64,000 nucleotides of DNA, from IMG/VR virus record IMGVR_UViG_3300035698_027665, positions 35,354-99,353 of that record. The stretch is one strand, 5' to 3'. Position numbers and translations under genes: made by a program. The notes under the pieces are model-generated. The model did not search any database. It was not told where the DNA came from and was given only the letters and a program-made list of their open reading frames with translations. This stretch comes from a virus. This document shows, piece after piece, positions 34,042 to 42,041 of the stretch (position 1 is its first letter; the number at the start of each line of letters is the position of its first letter).

Positions 34042-34290
34042 ATGAAAACTTTTATTCAATGGGCAAAGGTCAATAAAAAAAACTTATCTGTAGTGGAAGA
34101 TGTTGTTTCCAAAGGGGATGTTGCAACTGACAGCGAAGATTCAGAAAAAGCGACTTCTGAAAACAGAGCAAGAACAGGATGGTCAGGAAATTACCCACCT
34201 GCGTATTTCAGCGGCCAATACCCACAAAAATACGTCAATCCTAAAAAATCCACAGCAGATTTAGACGCAGAACATATGAAGAAAAAATAA
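34042..34290 (+). CDS. Small tagged protein
   Basis: The 82-residue product begins MKTFIQWAKVNKKN, one of the FK/W tags. It has an acidic Ser-rich middle, an aromatic PPAYFSGQYPQKY patch and a charged end. A late-type promoter and a strong ribosome site precede it, and a symmetric terminator follows, so it is a single-gene unit. A packaged or virion role is plausible. Confidence 0.65.
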   Translation: MKTFIQWAKVNKKNLSVVEDVVSKGDVATDSEDSEKATSENRARTGWSGNYPPAYFSGQYPQKYVNPKKSTADLDAEHMKKK

Positions 34291-34310
34291 AATAAGTTTT
34301 TTATATTCTT

Positions 34311-34348
34311 TTATCAAAAAGCCCCTTTTAAAAGGGGCTTTTTGATAA
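34311..34348. terminator. Bidirectional terminator (38-nt palindrome)
   Basis: Arms 34311-34329 and 34330-34348 are perfect complements with a GC-rich core between A and T runs. It separates the convergent genes at 34042 and 34351. Confidence 0.92.
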
Positions 34349-34350
34349 AA

Positions 34351-34704
34351 TCAATCGTCATCATCGTCTTCCATGTCCCAACTTTTGGACATTCTATCCT
34401 TTTTATCTTTTTTAGATAAAGAATCTTCGTTTTTTGGCAACATTTTTGGGACTCTTTCCCAATACCCCCAATTGCTCGAATTTTCACTGCTTTGAAAGAC
34501 CATACCTTTTTTGTGATATTTAGATAATATTTCTTCCACTCTTTGTTCAGAAAGAGATGTTTCTTTTGCTAATTGAGAAATGCTACGCCATTTCCATTTT
34601 TTATTACGGGCCAACGCTATAAAGAGTTTTTGTTCTTCATCACCTTTTTTTGTGCCTACTGGATAAACGTCTGTCCACTTTGACGGGGTGTTTTTTTTAC
34701 TCAT
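34351..34704 (-). CDS. Winged-helix DNA-binding-like protein
   Basis: The 117-residue protein has a winged-helix pattern at about 23-85: FIALARNKKWKWRSISQLAKE, then TSLSEQRVEEILSKYHKKG, then a wing with NWGYWERV. The acidic end (MEDDDDD) is unusual. It could regulate transcription; a perfect 18-bp palindrome lies upstream at 34739-34756 and could be its operator. That link is inference. Confidence 0.65.
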   Translation of the reverse strand: MSKKNTPSKWTDVYPVGTKKGDEEQKLFIALARNKKWKWRSISQLAKETSLSEQRVEEILSKYHKKGMVFQSSENSSNWGYWERVPKMLPKNEDSLSKKDKKDRMSKSWDMEDDDDD

Positions 34705-34738
34705 AATTTGATTCCCTTACAAAAATACTAAATAATCA

Positions 34739-34756
34739 TGCTATTATATAATAGCA
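34739..34756. promoter_or_regulatory. 18-bp palindrome overlapping a -10-like element
   Basis: The sequence 34739-34756 is a perfect palindrome with a central TATATA. It contains TATAAT at 34747-34752, which could serve the gene at 34803. The divergent winged-helix gene starts 35 nt to the left. The layout suits an operator. Confidence 0.55.
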
Positions 34757-34802
34757 CTGTAGTTTTATTGTACGTTAAAAAGTTTAGAAAGAAAAGTGAA
34801 AA

Positions 34803-35240
34803 ATGGCAAAATACAAACACATAAAGTTAAATCGTTTTGAAAAATTAGCTGCTAATAAAGAAAAATTAGCAAAAGCTCTTTTTGGAGAAGGGGTGTACTT
34901 ATACAGAAACAACGCTGGTGGTGATCTTAAATTGCCAAAGCCTAATTTGGAAGGCACAACGTTCGTTCCAAAAGGTGGAACGTTTAAAGGCGATAGTTAT
35001 TTTATGAGCATGGTGAAAAATAATGAGCTTAGGCTAGTGGAAGTTTTAGAAAAACCAAAGGAAATAAAAATGGAAGAAAAATTAATTTTAGACCAACCAG
35101 ATATTGTTACCACAGAGGGAACTGTTGAACATGTGTTAACAGATGAAGAAAAGAAAAAGCTAGAGGAAAACGAAGAAGAAGGACGTGAAACCCTCATTAC
35201 AGAAGACCCAATGGATGGCATTCAAATTCTTACCGACTAA
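34803..35240 (+). CDS. Hypothetical phage protein
   Basis: The 145-residue protein has a basic first part and a segment LYRNNAGGDLKLPKP followed by a short beta domain (TFKGDSYFMSMVKNNELRLVEVL). The last 55 residues are acidic and probably flexible. The LYRNN-x-GGDLxLPKP stretch appears conserved among phage proteins of unknown function. It may be structural. Confidence 0.6.
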   Translation: MAKYKHIKLNRFEKLAANKEKLAKALFGEGVYLYRNNAGGDLKLPKPNLEGTTFVPKGGTFKGDSYFMSMVKNNELRLVEVLEKPKEIKMEEKLILDQPDIVTTEGTVEHVLTDEEKKKLEENEEEGRETLITEDPMDGIQILTD

Positions 35241-35245
35241 TTTGC

Positions 35246-35273
35246 TTTAAAAACCGATTCAAAGTGATATAAT
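35246..35273 (+). promoter_or_regulatory. Sigma70-like promoter
   Basis: TTTAAA at 35246-35251 and TATAAT at 35268-35273 are 16 bp apart, with an upstream TG that makes an extended -10. It drives the gene at 35323. Confidence 0.6.
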
Positions 35274-35322
35274 GAAGGCAGCTTTTTAAGACTGGCTTGT
35301 TATATCATTGGAGTTTAATTAA

Positions 35323-36201
35323 ATGTCAAATGATGCTTTTGATGGAAAAGATTTTCTGTATGCGGTTTTCAAAAATGATGTTTTTGTCGGATTAGCCGAA
35401 AATAAAATTTCTGATTTAGTTGCACTTATCGACAATAGAAATGCTGCTTTAAAAGAAGTGACTTTATATAAAGTTGCTTCTTTTAAAGAGTTATCAGACG
35501 TTATGGAGAATAAGAAAAAAAAGAACGCACCTGCTGCACCTGCGTTGGAATCAGAATTAAACCGCATTAGTGATGTCTTTTCTAAACTGCTTGGCAGCAT
35601 GTCGATTGGAAATTTTAGCAATTCTAGAATTAAACAATATGGAAAAAGCGGGTATACAACAAAAAAGGGTAAAAAAATGAATGCTGCATTTGAAAACTAT
35701 TATGATCCTGACGATTTAGTTTGCCCTTATTCCTTTACTGGTTGGAAAGCGGTAAGTAAGACAAAAGGCATAAAAGCCAAACCAATGGGGCAGATAATTA
35801 TTGATAAAAAAATAATGGAAATGTTGAAGCTGCAAACATTAGAAGGGGATCAGGCTTTAAAAGACAATTCTATGGTTTGTTTGGGAGTTGATTCGGAACC
35901 TTGGCAGCAAGACGTTTCTAATTTATTTAAAAAATACAATGTGGTTAATGTAGATCAAGATGGATGGTTGATTTGTGAACCTAAAACCGAAAATAAATCA
36001 GAAGCTTTGAGAATTACAGAAGAAATGTGTGACGACAAGCACAAACTCACCATCTATGCTAATTGGGGAACGAAATTGGAAAATGGTAAATTTTCACAAA
36101 AGGGAAAAGTTGGTGATTATTTTTTACGTAATACAGAAGACAAAAGAGATACTTATATAGTTGAAAAAGAAGTTTACGAAAGAACGTATTCGGACATTTA
36201 A
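35323..36201 (+). CDS. Hypothetical protein
   Basis: The 292-residue protein has an N-terminal alpha/beta segment of about 60 residues, then a Lys/Ala-rich linker and a larger mixed domain with CPYSFTGW and two similar short beta units near 185-220. The end has a GDYFLRNTEDKRDTYIVEKEVYERTY segment, which recalls PGDYIV/DTYVV-type small beta domains. A GGAG site precedes the ATG. Its stop shares TTAA with the convergent zinc-ribbon gene. No function was recognised. Confidence 0.55.
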   Translation: MSNDAFDGKDFLYAVFKNDVFVGLAENKISDLVALIDNRNAALKEVTLYKVASFKELSDVMENKKKKNAPAAPALESELNRISDVFSKLLGSMSIGNFSNSRIKQYGKSGYTTKKGKKMNAAFENYYDPDDLVCPYSFTGWKAVSKTKGIKAKPMGQIIIDKKIMEMLKLQTLEGDQALKDNSMVCLGVDSEPWQQDVSNLFKKYNVVNVDQDGWLICEPKTENKSEALRITEEMCDDKHKLTIYANWGTKLENGKFSQKGKVGDYFLRNTEDKRDTYIVEKEVYERTYSDI

Positions 36202-36428
36202 CAATCCCCATATGGTTCGTCTTTTTCATAGGGTCCAGAAAAACGTTTTATATTTTTTTTATATTTTTTGGCAAGAAGTTTCCAACGCCAATCTGTTAAA
36301 TCTATTCCATAAAAAGAGTTTTTGAAAAATTTTTGTTCTTTCCAATTGTGTCCGCATGAATTGCATGAGCATATATTAGAATAATGCATGCTCGTCAAAC
36401 ACGACAAGCACATTGGGCATAAAATCAT
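36198..36428 (-). CDS. Small zinc-ribbon protein
   Basis: From the ATG at 36428 the product has 76 residues and begins MILCPMCLSC, followed about 15 residues later by CSCNSCGHNW. This gives four well-spaced cysteines for a zinc ribbon. A TATAAATA element overlaps this ATG, so a second ATG at 36413 is possible. Function unknown. Confidence 0.5.
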   Translation of the reverse strand: MILCPMCLSCLTSMHYSNICSCNSCGHNWKEQKFFKNSFYGIDLTDWRWKLLAKKYKKNIKRFSGPYEKDEPYGDC

Positions 36429-36473
36429 ATTTATATTTATGTCCAACAAAAAGAGTTTTAATGTCAACCAAGC

Positions 36474-36501
36474 TTTACAACAATCAAGTTCCTAGTATAA
36501 T
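36474..36501 (+). promoter_or_regulatory. Strong sigma70-like promoter of the NAD block
   Basis: TTTACA at 36474-36479 and TATAAT at 36496-36501 are 16 bp apart. The nicotinamidase-like gene starts 50 nt downstream with a GGGG-type ribosome site. The same TTTACA-16-TATAAT form occurs at 48704 and 61168. Confidence 0.75.
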
Positions 36502-36550
36502 GCTGATGTTGACCAAATGATGTTTTATTTGTAATTTTAAGGGGATCAAA

Positions 36551-37447
36551 ATGTTAGATGTTAGATTGCTTATCATTGATCCACAAGGATCATTCTGCAA
36601 CGACGTGCCACAAGACCAACAGCAATCGCTTCACGACGGCGAGCTTTGCGTTCCCGGTGCTTTAGACGATATGAACAGACTTGCAAAAATGGTTGATCGT
36701 ATTGGACATAAGATCAAAGACATTACTGTAACTATGGATTCACACCCGTTAGGCGGACTGCATATTGCACATGGATGTTTCTTTAAAAACATTAATACAG
36801 GCGATAGACCATCGCCATTTACCATTATGACCTTGGACAAATCTGGTTCCGAGCCAAAAATTATAGGGACTATTGGTAGCGATACTGCTGAATATGTTAC
36901 TGCTCATCCCTCTTTTAGAGTTTGGACTTTAGAATATCTTGATAATTTGGAAACAAGTGGCCGATACCCACACTGCATTTGGCCTGAACACTGCATCATA
37001 GGAACGCCGGGGCATTTAATTGTCCCTGAATTAAGAAGTGCTTTGCACAATTGGGGGCAATTAAATAATGGTTTCGTGAATGTTGTTACCAAAGGTTCTA
37101 ATTTTAGGACTGAACACTTTTCTGCTGTTAGAGCAGAAGTGCCTGTTCCAAACGACCCAACAACACAGTTAAATACTGATGTCATTGAAACATTTTTAGA
37201 TGCTGATCTTATTGGCCTTTCAGGAGAAGCTAGATCACATTGTTTGGCAAATACTGTACGAGACATCGCTAATGAATTTGTAAGCGGCGGTCAATTTGGC
37301 ACCAATGATGAATTCATAAAAAAGTGTGTTCTTTTAACAGATGCTTCTTCAGATGTTCCTACATTTGAAAAATTAGGGAATGACTTTGTAGATGAAATGA
37401 CTTCTCGTGGAATGAAAACGGCTACTACAACCGACTGGCTTTCTTAA
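36551..37447 (+). CDS. pncA: Nicotinamidase-like cysteine hydrolase
   Basis: The 298-residue isochorismatase-fold protein has Asp10 in IIDPQGSF, the metal ligands Asp63 and His65 in TMDSHP with His71 or His74 downstream, CIWPEHCIIGTPGH near 142-155, Lys181 in VTKGSN and the nucleophile Cys231 in EARSHCLANTV. The metal site and WPxHC-GTxG motif point to nicotinamidase, which converts nicotinamide to nicotinate. It is longer than PncA of bacteria (about 210), with two insertions. Its neighbours PncB and NadE support this role. A related amidase is the alternative. Confidence 0.8.
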   Translation: MLDVRLLIIDPQGSFCNDVPQDQQQSLHDGELCVPGALDDMNRLAKMVDRIGHKIKDITVTMDSHPLGGLHIAHGCFFKNINTGDRPSPFTIMTLDKSGSEPKIIGTIGSDTAEYVTAHPSFRVWTLEYLDNLETSGRYPHCIWPEHCIIGTPGHLIVPELRSALHNWGQLNNGFVNVVTKGSNFRTEHFSAVRAEVPVPNDPTTQLNTDVIETFLDADLIGLSGEARSHCLANTVRDIANEFVSGGQFGTNDEFIKKCVLLTDASSDVPTFEKLGNDFVDEMTSRGMKTATTTDWLS

Positions 37448-37460
37448 AAGGAGATTAAAA

Positions 37461-38213
37461 ATGCCTGTTTTTAATGAAAATAATAATTCTAAATCTTTAG
37501 ATAAATACAATAATCAAAAGTTTACATATTCTGCCGAGAAAATAGACTTGTTAGGTGCCTCTGAATATACATTGGTTACAATTGTAGCTGATCGCTCTGG
37601 CAGCACGTCAGGATTTGATAAAGACATGGAAAGAACTGTAAAAGAAATTGTAAGGGCTTGCAGTGACAGTCCTAGAGCAGAAAATCTTTTAATTAGATTT
37701 GTTTCTTTTTCAAATCAAACATATGAGGTTCATGGATTTGAACAATTGGCAGGAATCGACTTGAATAGATATGATGGCACTTTGTCGCCAAAAGGTTCTA
37801 CAGCACTTTATGATGCAACTATTAATGGCGTGGAAAACCTTGCCGATTTTGGCTCTAATTTGATTAAAAATGATTATGAGGCGAATGGAATAGTTTTTGT
37901 GATAACCGATGGTGGTGAAAACGCTTCTACTTATAGTATTAACGATGTGAAAAAAGCATTCGCTAGTGCTATAAAAAGCGAAAGCTTGGAAAGCATTACT
38001 ACAATTTTAATTGGAGTTAATGAAGCATCTAATGACCAATCTATTCAAGCTTTTGCTAAAGATGTAAATTTTACGAAATTTATTGGCATGCCAAATGTAG
38101 ACAAAAAGTCATTAGCTATATTGGCACAATTCGTTAGTCAAAGTATTTCAAGTACGTCACAATCTTTAGGTTCTGGAAGTGCTTCGCAATCTATTCAGCC
38201 TCCTACATTTTAA
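37461..38213 (+). CDS. von Willebrand factor A domain protein (TerY-like)
   Basis: The 250-residue protein has the MIDAS metal site: DRSGSTS at 44-50, Thr114 in GSTALYDA and Asp150 in VITDGGEN. It is a free vWA domain with a Ser/Gln-rich tail (about 228-250). TerY-type vWA proteins act with a PP2C phosphatase and a protein kinase. Both partners are encoded at 41216 and 42042, separated from it by two NAD genes. A terminator follows at 38238. Confidence 0.88.
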   Translation: MPVFNENNNSKSLDKYNNQKFTYSAEKIDLLGASEYTLVTIVADRSGSTSGFDKDMERTVKEIVRACSDSPRAENLLIRFVSFSNQTYEVHGFEQLAGIDLNRYDGTLSPKGSTALYDATINGVENLADFGSNLIKNDYEANGIVFVITDGGENASTYSINDVKKAFASAIKSESLESITTILIGVNEASNDQSIQAFAKDVNFTKFIGMPNVDKKSLAILAQFVSQSISSTSQSLGSGSASQSIQPPTF

Positions 38214-38237
38214 AACTATCCCCTTTTAACAAATTTA

Positions 38238-38275
38238 TTAAAAAACCCATAAGAAATTTCTTATGGGTTTTTTAA
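38238..38275. terminator. 38-nt palindromic terminator just before pncB
   Basis: Arms 38238-38256 and 38257-38275 are perfect complements with a GC core and flanking A and T runs. It ends 10 nt before the pncB ATG, touching the ribosome site, so it could also adjust expression of the downstream genes by readthrough. Confidence 0.85.
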
Positions 38276-38285
38276 AAGGGAAAAA

Positions 38286-39452
38286 ATGAATATTCCATCT
38301 ATTTTAGACAACGATTTATATAAATTCACTCAACAACAAGCGGTTCTTTCTCTTTATCCTTTTGAAAATGTTGAATACAACTTCATCAACAGAAGGATGA
38401 CGGATAAATTTACAGATGAATGTGTAGATGCCATTAAAGCAGATATTGCGTCAATGTCACAATTGAAGCTGACGGAAGAAGAAAAAAAATGGTTGCCAAA
38501 TCACATTTTTACTCCTGCGTATAAAGAATTTCTTTCCGCTTACAGGTACAATCCCAATGAAATAATTGTCGACAATGAAGGCGGCAATCTATCTATAAAA
38601 GTAGTAGGTACTTGGATACGCACCATTCTGTGGGAAGTCCCTTTAATGTTTATAGTTAGTGAAAATTGGTACAAATACATAGACGTGAATTGGGATATGA
38701 TTGGACAAGGCTATAAAATAAGAAATAAAAACAATAGACTAAGCGAAGCTAATTGTTTATATGGAGATTTTGGGACACGTCGTAGACGTAATTTTGAAAC
38801 CCAAGATTTAATTGTGGCAGAATCCAAATCGTATAAAGATTCTGGTTTCGTGGGAACTAGCAATGTTTACTTGGCTAAAAAGCATAACGTTAATTTTTTA
38901 GGAACCCAAGCACATGAGTGGTTTATGGCACATTCTGTTTTATCTGGGATGAGACACGCTAATCGCAATGCGTTAGACGCATGGGCAAAGGTTTACCGTG
39001 GAAATTTAGGCATTGCATTAACAGATACTTTTGGGTCGCAACCGTTTTGGGATGACTTTGATCTTTATCTGGCGAAATTGTTTGATGGAGTCAGGCAAGA
39101 TTCAGGCAATCCTTTTGATTTTGCAGATGATGCTATAAAACATTATAAATCATTAAACATTGATCCTGCCACAAAAACTATTGTTTTTAGTGACTCGCTA
39201 AATGTCGACACTGCGATTAGCCTTAACAATCATTGTGCAAAAAGAGGAATAAAATGTTCTTTTGGAATAGGAACTCATTTAACCAATGATTTTAACAATT
39301 CTAAATCTTTAAATATTGTTGTCAAAATGACAAAAATAAACAATGTTCCTGTTGTAAAATTGAGTGATGATCCTTCGAAAGCAACAGGAGATGTAGAAGC
39401 AATTGCAGTGGCCAATTGGGTGTTTTATAACAAACCTTTATTTGGGAATTAA
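38286..39452 (+). CDS. pncB: Nicotinate phosphoribosyltransferase
   Basis: The 388-residue protein begins LDNDLYKFTQQQAVL and has FGTRRRR near 158-164, GTSNVYLAKKHNV, GTQAHEW, DTFGSQPFWDDF, FDGVRQDSGNPFDF and SFGIGTHLTND. These are the family motifs in order. PncB joins nicotinate to PRPP with ATP to give nicotinate mononucleotide, the second step of the Preiss-Handler route. The length fits. NadE follows by 4 nt, so the enzymes are cotranslated. A mononucleotide adenylyltransferase is not seen in the window. Confidence 0.95.
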   Translation: MNIPSILDNDLYKFTQQQAVLSLYPFENVEYNFINRRMTDKFTDECVDAIKADIASMSQLKLTEEEKKWLPNHIFTPAYKEFLSAYRYNPNEIIVDNEGGNLSIKVVGTWIRTILWEVPLMFIVSENWYKYIDVNWDMIGQGYKIRNKNNRLSEANCLYGDFGTRRRRNFETQDLIVAESKSYKDSGFVGTSNVYLAKKHNVNFLGTQAHEWFMAHSVLSGMRHANRNALDAWAKVYRGNLGIALTDTFGSQPFWDDFDLYLAKLFDGVRQDSGNPFDFADDAIKHYKSLNIDPATKTIVFSDSLNVDTAISLNNHCAKRGIKCSFGIGTHLTNDFNNSKSLNIVVKMTKINNVPVVKLSDDPSKATGDVEAIAVANWVFYNKPLFGN

Positions 39453-39456
39453 TATT

Positions 39457-41223
39457 ATGGAAGAAATGAAAATAGTTTTAGGACAAATTAATACTACGCC
39501 TAGAGATTTTGAAGGCAACATGAAGCAAATTACAGATTGCATCGAAGAATCTCCAGACGATACGGATTTAATTGTCTTTCCAGAGGCTTCTATCCCCGGA
39601 TATCTTTGTCAAGACATGTTGTATGATTTAGATTTCATTAATCAAAATTTAAATTGCTTGTCTCGCTTGGTTGCAAAATCAACTTCTTGTAAAGCCACAA
39701 TTGTTGTGGGATATTATGATAAGAATACCAAGCACACTGGAAAGCCATTTAAAAACATGGCTGCTATAATTAAAGAAGGCAAAATAATTGCTCAATATCA
39801 AAAACAATTATTGCCTTTTTACGATGTGTTTGATGAAGGCAGATATTTCGAAGCTGGTAGTGATCTTTGTGTAGTACCCATAAAAGGTGAAAATTGGGGC
39901 ATAGCAATTTGTGAAGACATTTGGAATGATAAAAATTCTGATGACTATTACTACAAAAACAATCCTATTAAAAGATATGCAGAATTAGGCATAAAAAACA
40001 TTATTAGTATCAACAGTTCGCCTTATGTGAGAGACAAGCCTGAAAAAAGATATAAAACAATTATGAATTCTTGTGAAAAAAATGAATTCGATATATTTGT
40101 TTATGTTAATCAAATTGGTGGTCAAGACGAATTGGTTTTTGATGGTAATAGTTTTGTAATTAGTATGCAAGACGAGTACGTAGACAAAGCAGAACTAAAA
40201 ATAGGTGGATATTTAGTAGAATTAAAAGAAAGGTTGATGCAAACAAATCCCGACAAAAATACAGAAACCTATCATTCATATTTCTATTATGATGAAAACA
40301 TAATGTATAATCTTTTAGTTCTTTCTCTAAAAGATTACATTGTGAAAAACGGATTTAAAAAGGTCGTATTTGGCAGTTCGGGGGGCATAGACAGTGCTGT
40401 TGTCGCAGCAATAGCTTGTGATGCTATAGGTGCTGACAATGTGTATGCAATCATGATGCCTAGCGTAAACAGTAGCGAAGGATCAGTTAAGGATGCTAAA
40501 AAGCTGCATGAAAATCTAGGATGCCATGAATTGTCAATACCAATAAATCATCAACAAATGTTGGAGTCTATAAGTAATACTAATGAAAAACTAGATTTTC
40601 CAGAACAAAATCCTGTTGCAATAGAAAATCTGCAAGCGAGACTTCGAGGGATGATCGTTATGCACTATTCCAATAGCTATAATTTACTCCCGCTCACTAC
40701 AGGTAACAAAAGTGAATTGAGTGTTGGGTACTGTACTTTGTATGGGGATATGTGTGGTGGACGGGCAGTTATATGTGACCTTTACAAGACGGAAGTTTAT
40801 AGTATTGCTAGGTATATCAATACTATGAAAAAATGTATTCCTGCAAATATTATAAATAAAGAACCGAGTGCAGAACTGTCCCCTGATCAAAAAGACAAAG
40901 ATTCTTTACCGCCTTATTCTGTCTTGGACCCATTATTAGAAGGATATATTGAACATTATGCGACAACTTGGACAGAGTATAAAGCATATGTTGAAAAATC
41001 AAAAAAACGCAAAGGATATACAGAAGATGCAGACATGGAAACGGTCACGCCAGAAGTTTTTGCAAACATAGTTAAAAAAATAGACATTTCTGAATTCAAG
41101 CGTAGGCAAGCGACACCGGGTACAAAAGTACATGAAGTTGCTTTTGGAATTGGACGAAGGTTGCCTATTACTAAAGGCACAAGAAATTCTAAAGAATTAT
41201 TTAAGGAAAATGAAAATGCATAG
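39457..41223 (+). CDS. nadE: Glutamine-dependent NAD synthetase
   Basis: From the ATG at 39457 the product has 588 residues. The N-terminal nitrilase-type glutaminase has Glu43 (FPEASIPGY), Lys116 (YQKQLLPFYDVF) and Cys152 (ICEDIW). The C-terminal synthetase has the P-loop SSGGIDS at 307-313, TTGNKSELSVGY and LSPDQKDKDSLPPY. The enzyme amidates nicotinate adenine dinucleotide to NAD using glutamine and ATP. All catalytic residues are present, so it should work. It overlaps the phosphatase gene by 8 nt. Confidence 0.96.
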   Translation: MEEMKIVLGQINTTPRDFEGNMKQITDCIEESPDDTDLIVFPEASIPGYLCQDMLYDLDFINQNLNCLSRLVAKSTSCKATIVVGYYDKNTKHTGKPFKNMAAIIKEGKIIAQYQKQLLPFYDVFDEGRYFEAGSDLCVVPIKGENWGIAICEDIWNDKNSDDYYYKNNPIKRYAELGIKNIISINSSPYVRDKPEKRYKTIMNSCEKNEFDIFVYVNQIGGQDELVFDGNSFVISMQDEYVDKAELKIGGYLVELKERLMQTNPDKNTETYHSYFYYDENIMYNLLVLSLKDYIVKNGFKKVVFGSSGGIDSAVVAAIACDAIGADNVYAIMMPSVNSSEGSVKDAKKLHENLGCHELSIPINHQQMLESISNTNEKLDFPEQNPVAIENLQARLRGMIVMHYSNSYNLLPLTTGNKSELSVGYCTLYGDMCGGRAVICDLYKTEVYSIARYINTMKKCIPANIINKEPSAELSPDQKDKDSLPPYSVLDPLLEGYIEHYATTWTEYKAYVEKSKKRKGYTEDADMETVTPEVFANIVKKIDISEFKRRQATPGTKVHEVAFGIGRRLPITKGTRNSKELFKENENA

Positions 41224-42037
41224 TGATGTTGTTTTTATAACGGGTTCTCAACATAAAATTTGTCAAGATTATGCGAGAGCTAATCGGAACATTGACAACC
41301 CTTATGTCATAATTTCAGATGGATGCTCGTCAGCACCAAATACAGATTTTGGTTCTAGATTGTTAGTTAATTCTGCTGATAGTGTTTTAAGTTTAGATAA
41401 TTCTAACGCAGAATCAGTTTTGGAAACTATTGCAATTAAATCTTTTTTATATACTAAAATTTTGGAACTTCATCCAGATTCTCTTTGTGCCACATTGATT
41501 TATTTAAAAATAGAAGGCAATGCTTATAAATCAGTAATGTGCGGGGATGGCGTAATCGCTGGAAAAAGACATAATGGGAGCTTTTTTTTGAAAGAATATG
41601 CTTTTGATTCAAATGCTCCATATTATTTACGATACTCCGAGACAGAGAGTATGAAAAAAGATTTTTCCGAAAAATGTGGGTTGGATATGACTGTTACCAC
41701 ATGGGACATAGACGACAACAACATGGAAACAACAATAAAGAAAACACAATTTGACTTAGATCATCCTTATCAAATAGATGTTTTTCCAATAGAGGAATAT
41801 GAATTTGCTGCCATTTTCAGCGATGGGTTGTCTAGTTTTCGTAAATGGGATTCCGCAGAAACATATAAACAACAAATTCCAATAGATGTGCCTAATGTGT
41901 TTATGCCGTTATTGTCTTTTAAAAGCTGGTCAGGTGACTTTGTACACAGACGTGTGAATAGAGCGTTAAAAGAGTTGAAAAACGAAGGCAGTATGCATTT
42001 AGATGATTTGTCGATTGGTGTTATCAAAAAGGATTAA
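41216..42037 (+). CDS. PP2C-type protein phosphatase
   Basis: From the ATG at 41216, 9 nt after AAGGA, the protein has 273 residues. The PPM/PP2C metal motifs are IISDGCSS near 32-39, CGDGVIAG near 104-111, FSDGLSSF near 200-207 and HLDDLSIGV near the end. It would remove phosphate from Ser/Thr residues, probably of the neighbouring vWA or kinase proteins. Such a phosphatase is the second member of TerY-P triads. It starts inside the nadE end, tying the NAD and signalling genes in one operon. Confidence 0.85.
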   Translation: MHSDVVFITGSQHKICQDYARANRNIDNPYVIISDGCSSAPNTDFGSRLLVNSADSVLSLDNSNAESVLETIAIKSFLYTKILELHPDSLCATLIYLKIEGNAYKSVMCGDGVIAGKRHNGSFFLKEYAFDSNAPYYLRYSETESMKKDFSEKCGLDMTVTTWDIDDNNMETTIKKTQFDLDHPYQIDVFPIEEYEFAAIFSDGLSSFRKWDSAETYKQQIPIDVPNVFMPLLSFKSWSGDFVHRRVNRALKELKNEGSMHLDDLSIGVIKKD

Positions 42038-42041
42038 TAAT

